NCBI RefSeq assembly: GCF_031085175.1
Contig: NZ_JAVHUY010000039.1
Coordinates: forward strand, 1-64,000
DNA length: 64,000 bases
Direction: 5' to 3'
Origin: Phytohabitans maris
GTDB lineage: Bacteria > Actinomycetota > Actinomycetes > Mycobacteriales > Micromonosporaceae
The notes beneath the pieces were generated by a model. It was not told the DNA's origin, searched no databases, and saw only the letters and a program-made list of their open reading frames with translations. A program made the translations under genes and the position numbers. This document shows, piece by piece, positions 14,109-22,770 of the stretch. The first letter of the stretch is position 1. The number at the start of each line of letters is the position of its first letter.

Positions 14109-15632
14109 TCACCGCGCCCTCACGTTGAACGTCTCCATCGCCAGCAGCGGGCGCAGCGCCCGCTCGATCCGCGGGGTCACGAACGCCCGGTGGATCGAGT
14201 CGTGGCCCAGCTCGTTGCCGAGCGCGCCCAGGATCATGGCCTGGTCGAGCGCCAGGTACCGCTTGGCCACCGTGCCGCTGCGCACCGCGACCGCGTCGTA
14301 GAAGCCGCCCGGCCCGTACGCGCCGAGGTTGGCCTTCATCTTCGCCAGGTTGTCCAGGACCGCGCGCTTGGCGTACGGCAGCGCGAGGAAGGCCGCGTGC
14401 GGCGTCACCACACCGTCCCCATAGGTCGGTGCCGGGCCGGCGGGGCGGCAGTCGCCGAAGCCGCCGTCGTAGTTGGACGACTCCACATCGGACGGGTAGC
14501 CGCCCGGGTCCATGCCCATCGCGTCGACGCCCCAGACGCGGTAGCCGCCGAACGGGTCGGAGGCGGGGGAGAAGCCCCAGTAGCCGTACTTCGCGTCGCG
14601 CAGGCCGTGCTCGATCTGCCCCGCCACGGTCGCCGGGTGGTTGCGGCCCCAGCTGCGCGGGCCCCACTTCGCCTCGGGTACGAACAGGTCCGGCATCAGC
14701 GCCTCGAACATGTCCCCGCCCCAGCTCGGTACGAACTGGATGCCCCGGTACGTGTACGAGCCCTCGAAGACCGGCACGCCAAGGTGGGTGGCCTGGAAGC
14801 CGGTGGGCTGCTGCTCCAGCCAGTCCCAGTCGCAGGTGGCCGGGAACGTGCGCTGGGTCGCGAAGTAGTGCGCCGGCGGGATCTGGCCGAACGCGATGCC
14901 GAGGTAGCTGGCGATCCGCGGCTCGGTCACCGCGATGTCGTAGTGGTTGCAGGTGTACCAGACGTCCGGCCCGCGGTCGCGGTAGTTGTCCACGACGAAG
15001 CACTCGGTCGGCTCGGTGTCCCAGAAGCCACCCCGGATCAGCCCGGCCGGGAAGTCGGGTCCGCGCGCCTCGGGGTTGTAGTAGAAGCCGAAGTCCATCG
15101 GCGCCAGCAGGCGGCTGGCGAGCGCCCGGTGCTCCGGAAACGCGTTGCTGACCACGACGAGCGCGGCGGCCAGCCAGCCGTTGTCCACGCTGGACAGGAA
15201 CGGGGTGCGCGGCGTGCCGTCCTCCGGCCAGGTGGTGATCACCGTTCCGGTGTGCGGGTCGTACCAGTTGTAGAACATGCCCGAGTCGTCGTGCCGGTCC
15301 AGATCGGACAGCCCGTCGAGTGCGGCACCGACCACCTTGGACGCCTCGCGACCGGAGACGATGCCGATGTCGCGGGCGGCGACGGCCGACCACATGAGAC
15401 CGCCGATGTTCGTCGGCGACGTGTACGCCGAGCGGCTGGCCGGTGCGAGGTCACCGCCGATGTTGTCGGACGGCAGGCCGGTGGCCGGGTCCACCATGGC
15501 GACCATCGAGCGCCAGGTGTCGCGCGCGTACGTGGTCAACGCGTCGGGCGCGGCGGTCGCGGGGGCCGGGGCGGTCGCGGGGGCCGCGGGTAGGAGGACA
15601 AGAGCCAGACCGACGGAGAGGAGACGTCTCAT
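14109..15632 (-). CDS. Secreted glucoamylase-like (PF10091) glycoside hydrolase
   Basis: The 507-residue product starts at ATG 15632 with a Sec signal peptide (MRRLLSVGLALVLLPAAPAT, then cleavage in an Ala-rich run). The body is an alpha/alpha-barrel of the glucoamylase-like family: GMFYNWYDPHTG, SVDNGWLAAALVVV and FVPSWGGDMFEALMPD are typical blocks, as is GWGVDAMG-like VWGVDAMGMDPGGY. Characterised members of this fold include beta-1,2-glucanases (GH144) and related enzymes, so the substrate need not be starch. It lies 8 bp after the second permease gene in the operon. The pattern is extracellular depolymerisation, import and then intracellular cleavage by GH39. Confidence 0.8.
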   Translation of the reverse strand: MRRLLSVGLALVLLPAAPATAPAPATAAPDALTTYARDTWRSMVAMVDPATGLPSDNIGGDLAPASRSAYTSPTNIGGLMWSAVAARDIGIVSGREASKVVGAALDGLSDLDRHDDSGMFYNWYDPHTGTVITTWPEDGTPRTPFLSSVDNGWLAAALVVVSNAFPEHRALASRLLAPMDFGFYYNPEARGPDFPAGLIRGGFWDTEPTECFVVDNYRDRGPDVWYTCNHYDIAVTEPRIASYLGIAFGQIPPAHYFATQRTFPATCDWDWLEQQPTGFQATHLGVPVFEGSYTYRGIQFVPSWGGDMFEALMPDLFVPEAKWGPRSWGRNHPATVAGQIEHGLRDAKYGYWGFSPASDPFGGYRVWGVDAMGMDPGGYPSDVESSNYDGGFGDCRPAGPAPTYGDGVVTPHAAFLALPYAKRAVLDNLAKMKANLGAYGPGGFYDAVAVRSGTVAKRYLALDQAMILGALGNELGHDSIHRAFVTPRIERALRPLLAMETFNVRAR

Positions 15633-15640
15633 GGAAACCC

Positions 15641-16468
15641 TCACTTGAGTCCGGTCGTCGCGATGCCCCGCAGGAAGTGCCGCTGGAGCAGGACGAACAC
15701 GATGACCACGGGCAGCAGGACGGCGACCGCACCGGCGAGCACGAGCCCGTAGTCGATGCGGTTCTGGCCCACGCTGTAGAGCGCGAGCGCGACGGGGAGC
15801 GTGTACCTGTCCTCGGTGGTGGCCACGACCAGCGGCCACAGGAAGTTGTTCCAGGAGGCGAGGAACGTGAGGATGGTGAGCGTGGCCAGTGCCGGCCCGC
15901 AGAGCGGCAGCACGACCCGGGCGAAGATGCGCAGCTCGCCGGCACCGTCCACTCTGGCCGCCTCGATGAGCTCGTCCGGGACGGACAGCAGGTACTGCCG
16001 CATCAGGAAGACACCGAAGGGCGTGGCGAGGAACGGCAGGATTAGGCCGCCGTACGAGTTGACCAGCCCGAGGTTGCTGACCATCACGAACTGCGGCACG
16101 AATGTCACCATGCTCGGCACCATCAGCGTGCCGAGCACGACCAGGAACAGCGCCCGCTTGCCGGGGAAGCGCAGCTTGGCCAGCGCGTAGCCGAGCAGCG
16201 AGCAGAAGGCGAGGTTGCCCAGGGTGGTGAGCACCGCGACGATCGCCGAGTTGGCGAACGCCTGCGGAAAGTCCAACCTGGACAGCAGTTCGCGGTAGTT
16301 GTCGAGGGTGAAGACCTCCGGCCACCAGGTCGCCGGGATGCGGCGGATCTCCGCCTCCGGCTTCACCGACGACAGCACCGCCCACAGGAACGGGCCGACG
16401 ACCACCAGCAGCCCCGCGCCGAGCACCACGTACAGCCCGACGCGCGCGACGAGATCCCTGCGCCGCAT
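15641..16468 (-). CDS. Sugar ABC transporter permease (MalG type)
   Basis: The 275-residue protein has six membrane helices. The EAA loop IEAARVDGAGELRIFARVVLP near residue 190 docks the ATPase. The C-terminus (LRGIATTGLK) is the usual end of MalG-type permeases. One base separates it from the upstream permease, so the two are co-translated. Together with the binding protein they form a CUT1-type importer for oligosaccharides. No ATPase gene is present in the operon, so a shared MsiK-type ATPase is presumed. Confidence 0.92.
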   Translation of the reverse strand: MRRRDLVARVGLYVVLGAGLLVVVGPFLWAVLSSVKPEAEIRRIPATWWPEVFTLDNYRELLSRLDFPQAFANSAIVAVLTTLGNLAFCSLLGYALAKLRFPGKRALFLVVLGTLMVPSMVTFVPQFVMVSNLGLVNSYGGLILPFLATPFGVFLMRQYLLSVPDELIEAARVDGAGELRIFARVVLPLCGPALATLTILTFLASWNNFLWPLVVATTEDRYTLPVALALYSVGQNRIDYGLVLAGAVAVLLPVVIVFVLLQRHFLRGIATTGLK

Positions 16469-16469
16469 G

Positions 16470-17411
16470 TCAGTCCCTCGATCCCAGGAGGCGGAACTGG
16501 AGGATGGACAGGCCCACGATGACGGCGAAGAGCACGTAGCTGACCGCCGCGGCGTAGCCGTAGTTGCCGAAGCCGAACTGGTTGTAGATGTGGTACGAGA
16601 CGGAGAGCGTGGAGTCGAGCGGGCCGCCCCGGGTCATCACCAGCGGCTCCTCGAAGAGCTGCAGGTAGCCGATGCTGGTGACCACACCGCCGAACAGGAG
16701 CGTGGGGCGCAGCAACGGCACGGTGATGTGGCGAAACTGGGCCCACCGCCCGGCACCGTCCAGAGTGGACGACTCGTACAGGTCGGCCGGGATCGCCTGG
16801 AGTCCGGCCAGGAAGATCACCATCAGAAAGCCGAAGTTGCGCCAGACCGCCATCACGATGATCGACGGCAGCGCCAGGTCGGCGTCACCCAGCCAGTTCG
16901 GCCCGTCGACGCCGACCAGGCGCAGCGCGTTGTTGACCAGCCCGGCCTCCGGGTCGAGCAGAAAGCGCCACACCACGGCGAGCGCCACGATGCTGGTCAC
17001 CACCGGCAGGTAGAAGCCGACCCGGAAGAGCGTGCGAAACCTGACCAGGGCGGAGTTGAGCGCGCTCGCCGCGGCCAGCCCGACCGCCATCGTCAGCGGT
17101 ACGCCGACGACCACGAAGATCGCGGTGTTCAGCGCGGCCCGGCGAAACTGCGCGTCGTCCAGCAGCCGGGTGTAGTTGTCCACCCCGACGAACTCCACCG
17201 CGAACGGAGTGCGCAGGTCGGTGGAGCGCAGGTCGGTCACGCTCATCACCAGCGAGGCCACCACCGGCACCGCCATGAAGAGCAGGAAGAGCAGGGTGAA
17301 CGGGGTGGCGAAGAGCCAACCGGCGAGCCGTTGCCGGATCCGGTACGGCCGGCGGGGACCGGCCGTACCGGATGTCGCCTTGGCCGGTGCCGTGGCCGTC
17401 GTGGCGGCCAT
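16470..17411 (-). CDS. Sugar ABC transporter permease (MalF type)
   Basis: The 313-residue protein has a basic cytoplasmic N-terminus (YRIRQRLAGW) and six membrane helices. The EAA-type loop YESSTLDGAGRWAQFRHITVP is near residue 220. Length and layout are typical of MalF-like CUT1 permeases that lack the long MalF periplasmic loop. It follows the binding-protein gene by 3 bp and pairs with the MalG-type permease downstream. Confidence 0.92.
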   Translation of the reverse strand: MAATTATAPAKATSGTAGPRRPYRIRQRLAGWLFATPFTLLFLLFMAVPVVASLVMSVTDLRSTDLRTPFAVEFVGVDNYTRLLDDAQFRRAALNTAIFVVVGVPLTMAVGLAAASALNSALVRFRTLFRVGFYLPVVTSIVALAVVWRFLLDPEAGLVNNALRLVGVDGPNWLGDADLALPSIIVMAVWRNFGFLMVIFLAGLQAIPADLYESSTLDGAGRWAQFRHITVPLLRPTLLFGGVVTSIGYLQLFEEPLVMTRGGPLDSTLSVSYHIYNQFGFGNYGYAAAVSYVLFAVIVGLSILQFRLLGSRD

Positions 17412-17414
17412 GGC

Positions 17415-18683
17415 TCAGGCCCCGGTGCCGATGCCGCTCGCGCGCTGCTGCATCGCCTTCGCGGCCGCCGCCGGGTCCGTACCCGACTTGGCCACCTTCT
17501 CGACCTCGCCGTCGATGACCGCGGCCACCTGCTCCCAGGTGGGTATCGCCGGCGGCGACTTGGCGTCCTTGAGCTGCTCGCCGAAGGTGGCGAGGATCGG
17601 GTCGCCGGAGAGCGTCGGGTCGCTCCACGCGCCCTGCACCGCGGGCAGGTCGGAGACCGTCTGGTACCACTTGATCTGCACCTCGGGCCGGCTCAGCCAG
17701 GAGACGAACTTCCAGGCGCCGTCGCGGTTCTTGGCGTCCTTGAAGACGGCCAGGTCGCTGCCGCCGACGAACGACGTCGCGGACTGCTTGCGCGGCATCG
17801 CCGTCACCGCGAACTTCTCCTTGAACGCGGCGCCGCCCTGATCGGTCAGCAGGCTCACGTGCCACGGTCCGGAGATGAACGCGGCGAGCGAGCCGTTGAT
17901 GAAGCTCTGCTCCAGCGCGCCCTGCAGGGACAGGTCGGTCGGCGGCGAGAGCTTTTCGGTGAAGAAGGACTGGTAGTACGCCAGCGCCTCGGTCATCTGT
18001 GGACTGTCCAGAGTGAACGCGTCGCCGTCGGCCAGGCCGGCCCCGTTGGACCAGGCGAACGGCATGAAGCTCTGCCAGCTGCCGGTGCCGCCGGGCTGGA
18101 GGTTCATGCCCCACTTCGTGCCGCCCTTGTCCCGCATCGCGGTGGCGAACGACTTCAGCTCGTCCCATGTGGTCGGTGCGCTCACGCCGGCCTTGGCGGC
18201 CAGGTCCTTGCGGTAGTAGATGAGCCGGGTCTCGACGTACCACGGCACGCCGTACGAGGTGCCGTCGACGACGGTGGTGTCCCACGCGCCGGGGAAGAAG
18301 TCGCCGCGCGCGACGGTGCCTTCGGGGGTCGGGTCGAGCGCGCCGGTCTTGGCGAACTCGCCCATCCAGGTCGTGCCGAGCATCGACACGTCCGGGGTCT
18401 GCTTGCCGGCGATCGCGCTGGCGATCTTCTGGTGCGCGGCGTCCCACGGTACGGCGGTCACGTTGACCTTCGCGTCCGGGTTTTCCGCCATGAACTCCTG
18501 GGCGAACGCGCCGAGCTTTTCTCCCTCGGTGCCCATGGCCCATACCGTGATCTCGCCGGTGGCCTTGCCCTCGGCCACCGGCTGCGCGGCGTCGCCACCG
18601 CCGCCGGAGTCGCGGCCGCAGGCGCCGAGCACCAGCGCCGCGACGAGCATCGCGGCGGTGCCCAACCGCCGATGCGTTGTCAT
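17415..18683 (-). CDS. Sugar ABC transporter substrate-binding lipoprotein
   Basis: The 422-residue protein begins at ATG 18683. A lipoprotein signal peptide ends in LVLGAC with the lipid-accepting Cys at residue 22. The mature part is a two-lobed extracellular solute-binding family 1 protein: ITVWAMGTEGEKLGAFAQEF opens the first lobe, and the hinge region YGVPWYVETRLIYYRKD is typical. Its start overlaps the regulator's stop (ATGA), so regulator and transporter are translated from one message. The ligand is probably an oligosaccharide released by the glucoamylase-like hydrolase or a xylan fragment; sequence alone does not decide. Confidence 0.92.
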   Translation of the reverse strand: MTTHRRLGTAAMLVAALVLGACGRDSGGGGDAAQPVAEGKATGEITVWAMGTEGEKLGAFAQEFMAENPDAKVNVTAVPWDAAHQKIASAIAGKQTPDVSMLGTTWMGEFAKTGALDPTPEGTVARGDFFPGAWDTTVVDGTSYGVPWYVETRLIYYRKDLAAKAGVSAPTTWDELKSFATAMRDKGGTKWGMNLQPGGTGSWQSFMPFAWSNGAGLADGDAFTLDSPQMTEALAYYQSFFTEKLSPPTDLSLQGALEQSFINGSLAAFISGPWHVSLLTDQGGAAFKEKFAVTAMPRKQSATSFVGGSDLAVFKDAKNRDGAWKFVSWLSRPEVQIKWYQTVSDLPAVQGAWSDPTLSGDPILATFGEQLKDAKSPPAIPTWEQVAAVIDGEVEKVAKSGTDPAAAAKAMQQRASGIGTGA

Positions 18684-19744
18684 GTCTGTACCTCCCGGGG
18701 TGGTGGGCCGGTCCGGTGGGTGCCGCAGCTGCGGCGGACCGTGAGCTGCGTGGGGAGGACCTGGCTGCGCACCGCGCTCGGCGGGCGCGACCGGTCCGAG
18801 CCTCGTTCGGTGATGCGGTCGTGCAGCCAGTGCGCCGCGGTGGCGCCCAGCTCCCGCATCGGTTGGCGCACGGTGGTCAGCCCGGCGAACCGGGCCGCCA
18901 TCACGTCGTCCCAGCCGGTGACCGCGAGGTCGTCCGGCACGGTCAGGCCGGCCTCGGTCGCCGCCGTGTGCACGCCGAGGGCCACCTCGTCGTTGGCGCA
19001 CACCACGGCCTGCGGCCGGGAGCGCCGCCGCAGCAGCGCCTCGGCCGCCGCACGGCCGGCCTCGATGTCGAAAGAGCAACGCACAGGAGCCGGCACGGGT
19101 ACGCCGCCGGCGCGCAGCCCGGCGGCGAAGCCCGCGTACCGCCCGGCGACGTCGGGGGAGTCGTCCGGGTCGCCGACGAAGGCGAACCGCCGGTGGCCGT
19201 GCGCCAGCAGGTGCTCGGCCAGCTCGCGAGCGCTGCGCTCGTTGTCGGTGCGGATAGTGTCCACTGTGGAGATCGGGTCGCGGGCGACCAGCACGAGCGG
19301 CGGCCCGCTCGCGGCGATGCGCTCCACGACCTCGTCGCCGACGGTACGGCCCATGACGACCATGCCGTCGACCCGGTTGGCGAGCTCGAGCACCTGTGCC
19401 GCCGCGTCCCGCCGGCCGTGCGTGGCCAGGATCAGCACGCTCCGGCCGAGGTCGGCGGCGACCTCCTCGTAGCCGAGGACCACCTCGGCGTAGTACGGCC
19501 CGATGAGGTCCGGAAACACGATGCCGTTGGCCGCGTGCTGGCCCTCGGCCAGCGAACGCCCGAGCCGGCTCGGCGTGAACCCGAGCTCCTCGACGGCGGC
19601 GAGCACCCGCGCCCGGGTCTCGGGCGTCACGAGATCGGAGTCCCGCATCGTCCGCGACACGGTCGCGATGGAGACACCGGCGCGCTGCGCGACCTGGTAG
19701 ATGGTGACTCCGGCGCGCCGCTTTGAAAGCGCTTTCATCGCCAC
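18680..19744 (-). CDS. LacI-family repressor of the GH39/ABC operon
   Basis: The 354-residue regulator has a classical LacI helix-turn-helix (VTIYQVAQRAGVSIATVSRT, about residues 13-32) and the hinge helix (RLGRSLAEG). A periplasmic-binding-like sensor domain (about 70-335) follows. Translation may start at GTG 19744 or ATG 19738. A TATAGA -10-like element (19758-19753) ends 8 bases before the GTG, so the message may be leaderless. A perfect TGAAAGCGCTTTCA palindrome covers codons 3-7, giving autoregulation and control of the whole co-translated operon. The inducer is presumably the imported sugar. Confidence 0.9.
   Translation of the reverse strand: MAMKALSKRRAGVTIYQVAQRAGVSIATVSRTMRDSDLVTPETRARVLAAVEELGFTPSRLGRSLAEGQHAANGIVFPDLIGPYYAEVVLGYEEVAADLGRSVLILATHGRRDAAAQVLELANRVDGMVVMGRTVGDEVVERIAASGPPLVLVARDPISTVDTIRTDNERSARELAEHLLAHGHRRFAFVGDPDDSPDVAGRYAGFAAGLRAGGVPVPAPVRCSFDIEAGRAAAEALLRRRSRPQAVVCANDEVALGVHTAATEAGLTVPDDLAVTGWDDVMAARFAGLTTVRQPMRELGATAAHWLHDRITERGSDRSRPPSAVRSQVLPTQLTVRRSCGTHRTGPPPREVQT
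19724..19737. promoter_or_regulatory. LacI-type operator inside the regulator's first codons
   Basis: TGAAAGCGCTTTCA is a perfect 14-bp palindrome with the central CG expected for LacI-family operators. It overlaps the coding sequence for residues 3-7 of the LacI protein. It lies about 15-30 bases downstream of the presumed -10, where a bound repressor would block initiation or early elongation. Confidence 0.8.
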
Positions 19745-19782
19745 GACGGCAGTCTATACCCGAGCGGTTGTCGAGCTAAACC

Positions 19783-20754
19783 TCAGCCGAGAAGACTGAT
19801 TCGATCCAGTCTCGGCGCCCAGCCGTCAGGGTTGCTGAAAGTCAGGTTGTTCCGGCCGCCGACCAGCACGATCGTGAAGGTCCGGGAGCCGACGACGTCC
19901 CAGTCGCCGCTCGACGGGAACGACAGCCGCAGGTGGGTCTCGCTGTTGATCGTGAGGATCGCGGTCCGGTCCTCGCCGCTGACGTAGTCGACGGTCAGCG
20001 CGTACCGGTTGGTCGCCGGCACCTCCACCTCAGTGAAGGAGACGAGACCGGGCCGCCGGTCCGACCCGGTGCCGATGCCCTGCACGATGCGGCCGCCCCC
20101 GGCCTGGCGCAGCGAGAGCACCTCGGCGCCCCCGATGAGCGCGGCGTCCTCCGCCTCGTACGTGCGGGTGAACGGCCCGGCGTCCGATGAGGCGGGCGCG
20201 GCCTTGGCGCGGGACGGGGTCGGCGAGGCCTCGGCCGGACCGATCTCCTGGTCGGCGCTGGGTGCCGGCGCCCTGGGCGGGCCGGTGGGCAGGGCGAGCC
20301 CCCGCCCGGCGTCCGGTGACTTTTCGCCGTCGGGGGAGAGCGTGGCCACCGCCACGATCGCCAGCGCCAGTACCGCCACCCCGGCCAGCCCGAGGCGGAT
20401 CCGCTGGCGGTGCGGTCCGGGCGCGGCGATCTCGCGGAGGCCGCGCCGGCCCAGGCGGACGTACCGGCCGGCCGTGGCCGCCGCCCCCGGATCGGCGCCG
20501 GACGGCGGGGGCACGGGAGCGGAGACCGGCGCGTCCAGGTCGAACGGCGGGGCCGCGTAGGGCGTGGGCGGCCGCAGGTGCTCCGGTTCCTCGTCGTCCG
20601 GTACCGCGTGCGCGCCCCTTCGGGCCGGCGCGGTGGGCGACGGCGCCGCAGGCAGCGCGAGTCGCGCCATGCCACGCTGGTCTGTGCCGCGTGGCGGCGG
20701 CAGCCAGCCGCCGACCCGCAGCCGGTCCATACCCTTGCGATCCGCAGTCGTCAC
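19783..20754 (-). CDS. Membrane-anchored protein with CBM35/CBM6-like domain
   Basis: The product, 323 residues from GTG 20754, has a Pro-rich cytoplasmic N-terminal region (about 120 residues). A single membrane helix follows (IRLGLAGVAVLALAIVAVAT), then a Ser/Pro/Ala-rich linker. The external C-terminal domain begins FTRTYEAEDAALIGGAEVL, the classic opening of CBM6/CBM35 domains, and ends GRNNLTFSNPDGWAPRLDRI. A type II orientation would display the sugar-binding-like domain on the surface. GTG 20754 is chosen for GAGG upstream; ATG 20730 is possible. It is a single gene just upstream of the LacI operon on the same strand. It may bind cell-wall or plant polysaccharide (inference). Confidence 0.78.
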   Translation of the reverse strand: MTTADRKGMDRLRVGGWLPPPRGTDQRGMARLALPAAPSPTAPARRGAHAVPDDEEPEHLRPPTPYAAPPFDLDAPVSAPVPPPSGADPGAAATAGRYVRLGRRGLREIAAPGPHRQRIRLGLAGVAVLALAIVAVATLSPDGEKSPDAGRGLALPTGPPRAPAPSADQEIGPAEASPTPSRAKAAPASSDAGPFTRTYEAEDAALIGGAEVLSLRQAGGGRIVQGIGTGSDRRPGLVSFTEVEVPATNRYALTVDYVSGEDRTAILTINSETHLRLSFPSSGDWDVVGSRTFTIVLVGGRNNLTFSNPDGWAPRLDRISLLG

Positions 20755-20819
20755 ATCCGCACCTCGCCTGGTCCCCAACGGTCCAATACGGGGCGCGGAG
20801 ATTATCGGATCAATCCTCG

Positions 20820-22076
20820 TCAGGTATAAATTCCGGGCGGCGGGTCCCAGCCCGACAGCACGTTCGCGCCGATCTCGATGTGCTTCCAGTCCACCGGGTC
20901 GTGCAGGGCCAGCGTGCGGGCGTCCCGCCAGTACCGGTCGAAGCCGGTGCCGGTGCGGGTCGCACTCGTCCCCATCAGCGCGAACGCGTCCGTCGTCGCG
21001 GCCAGCGCGGCCTTCGTGGCGGCCGACTTCGCCGCGAAGATCGGCACGGCCAGCTCGGTGCGGCTCAGCTCGCCCCGCTCGAACGCGTCCAGCAGGTCAC
21101 CGGTCGCCATCGTCAGCGCGTACGCCCCGGCCAGCCCCGCGGTCAGCTCGCCGGCCAGCCGCTTCACGACCGGGTCGTCGGCGGCACTGTCCACACCGGC
21201 GGACGGCCACGGGCGGGCCCGCGACGACACGAACGGCACCGCCGCGCTCAGCGCACCGATCCCGATCCCGACGAGTACGGCGGCGAAGCCGGCCTGGTAG
21301 CGCAGCGAGTTCTGCGGGAGCGGGGCGCGGCCGGGCAGGCTCGCCCGCAGCGCCGGGTCGGTGCGCACCTGGCGGAACGTCACCGTCCCCGAGTCGGTGG
21401 CGCGCTGGCCGAGCATGTCCCAGTCGCGGTGGACCGTGACCCCCTCGGCGTCCCGGGGCACGAGGTTGAGCTGGAGCCCGAGGAGGAAGTTGTCCGCCGC
21501 CCCCTCGGCCGCCGGGTTGAACGCCCACACCGCGATCAGGTCCGCCTCGGCCGCGCCGGTCGTGTAGATCTTCTCGCCGTCCACAGTGAACCCGCCGTCG
21601 GGATGGGGCGTCGCGACGGTACGCCACGGGTCGTCCACCTTGCGCCCCGACTCGGCCACGGCCAGCCCGAGGATCGCGCCGTCCCGGATCCGCGCGGAGA
21701 GCGGCGGGCGCAGCTCGTCCGGGCAGTACACGAAGATCTCCCGGGTCAGCTCGTCGTGCACCTTGAATATCTGCGCCACGGACGAGTCGGCGGCCGCGAT
21801 GCGCACCTGCGCCTCCAGCGAGACGCGGTGGGAGGCGCCGAGGCCGCCCCACTCCGCTGGGAGTCCACTCTGGAGGATGCCGCTCCGCTTCAGCGCGGCC
21901 ACCGAGGCGGTGGGGTAGCGGCCTGCGGCGTCGGCCGCCGCGGCGGCGGGCGCGATGTCGGTGTCGAGTACATCTTGGAGGGTGGCCAGCGCCGCCAGCT
22001 CGTCGGGGCGGAAGCGGGCGGCCGACGGTGCGGGGACCGCCGCGCCGAGCAGCGCGCGGGGCGTCGGGGCAGTCAC
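20820..22076 (-). CDS. DszC/SfnB-like flavin monooxygenase of the acyl-CoA dehydrogenase fold
   Basis: The 418-residue protein follows the acyl-CoA dehydrogenase layout: an N-terminal helical domain, a beta-domain (GAILGLAVAESGRKVDDP; FTVDGEKIYTTGAAEADLIAV) and a C-terminal four-helix bundle. The C-terminus HDPVDWKHIEIGANVLSGWDPP is typical of the dibenzothiophene monooxygenase/SfnB group. It also lacks the usual catalytic Glu context of acyl-CoA dehydrogenases. Such enzymes use FMNH2 from a separate reductase to oxygenate organosulfur or other substrates. No reductase gene is adjacent. GTG 22076 is chosen over an in-frame TTG at 22085. A role in sulfur scavenging is likely but not proven. 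Confidence 0.82.
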   Translation of the reverse strand: MTAPTPRALLGAAVPAPSAARFRPDELAALATLQDVLDTDIAPAAAAADAAGRYPTASVAALKRSGILQSGLPAEWGGLGASHRVSLEAQVRIAAADSSVAQIFKVHDELTREIFVYCPDELRPPLSARIRDGAILGLAVAESGRKVDDPWRTVATPHPDGGFTVDGEKIYTTGAAEADLIAVWAFNPAAEGAADNFLLGLQLNLVPRDAEGVTVHRDWDMLGQRATDSGTVTFRQVRTDPALRASLPGRAPLPQNSLRYQAGFAAVLVGIGIGALSAAVPFVSSRARPWPSAGVDSAADDPVVKRLAGELTAGLAGAYALTMATGDLLDAFERGELSRTELAVPIFAAKSAATKAALAATTDAFALMGTSATRTGTGFDRYWRDARTLALHDPVDWKHIEIGANVLSGWDPPPGIYT

Positions 22077-22121
22077 GCCCACCAACCCTACCGGCGCCGG
22101 GCCCGCCCCGCCGCCACCCGG

Positions 22122-22577
22122 CTACCGCGGGAGTCCGTGGCGGCCGAACTCGACGGAGCGGATCAGCGCCCGGCTGACCTGACCGAACTCCTGCTCGTCA
22201 CCGGTCTCGAAAAGCAATGTGGGCCGACTCCGGTAGTCGGCCCACATCTGGAAGCTCGCCGGCCAGCGCCGGCCGCAGAACATGATGCCCCCTAAGGCGG
22301 CCGCCGCGGTGAGCGCGGCGATGGCCCAGGCCGCCGGCGTGCTGAACACCGCCGCCACCGGCGCCACGACGGACAGCTCGGCGAGGCCGACCAGGAGGGC
22401 GGCGCGTGCGGGGGACGACATCGGCCCGCGCGCCCGCTCGATCTGGCGCAGCTCGGCGATCGGGAACCGCTTGCCGTAGACGACCAGCAACTGGTCGGTG
22501 ACGGCGACGCCGCGCTGGTTGTAGAAGGTGGTGAACCCGGGCGACCGGCCGGGAGGGCTGAGGTGGTCGATGCTCAT
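22122..22577 (-). CDS. DUF6232-like membrane protein
   Basis: The 151-residue product starts at ATG 22577. The first 50 residues form a small beta-rich region (FTTFYNQRGVAVTDQLLVVYGKRFPIAEL). Two membrane helices follow (about 60-95), and a C-terminal soluble part ends RALIRSVEFGRHGLPR. This resembles actinobacterial DUF6232 proteins, judged from memory. The tail, with TLLFETGDEQEFGQVSRAL, faces the cytoplasm if the N-terminus does. Function is unknown. The 190 bp between it and the helicase gene hold no other convincing feature apart from GC-rich inverted CGCTCGCT runs. Confidence 0.7.
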   Translation of the reverse strand: MSIDHLSPPGRSPGFTTFYNQRGVAVTDQLLVVYGKRFPIAELRQIERARGPMSSPARAALLVGLAELSVVAPVAAVFSTPAAWAIAALTAAAALGGIMFCGRRWPASFQMWADYRSRPTLLFETGDEQEFGQVSRALIRSVEFGRHGLPR

Positions 22578-22770
22578 GCCCGTCCTCGCTTCGCTGCGGG
22601 CGGGCATGAGGCTGCACACGCGCTGAGTTCGATGATTCGCTCGCTGCGCTCGCTCATGGCGGCCTCCTTCGCTACCTCTCACTATCGGTTGCCAGGCGTC
22701 GGATGGCAATAGCGCAATCTGCTAGGTGGCAGATAGCGCCATGGCTGGCACGCCACGCGGCCGTGGTCTG

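Noticed and set aside
14109-16385. Reading the glucoamylase-like enzyme as one 758-residue fusion with an upstream sequence
   Set aside because: The upstream part is out of frame with the MalG permease and has shadow composition; an ATG with a signal peptide at 15632 is the proper start.
16299-19472. A very long plus-strand open frame (over 1,000 codons) antisense to the LacI/ABC operon
   Set aside because: It is a GC-rich shadow of the minus-strand genes, with low-complexity Arg/Gly/His composition and no family resemblance.
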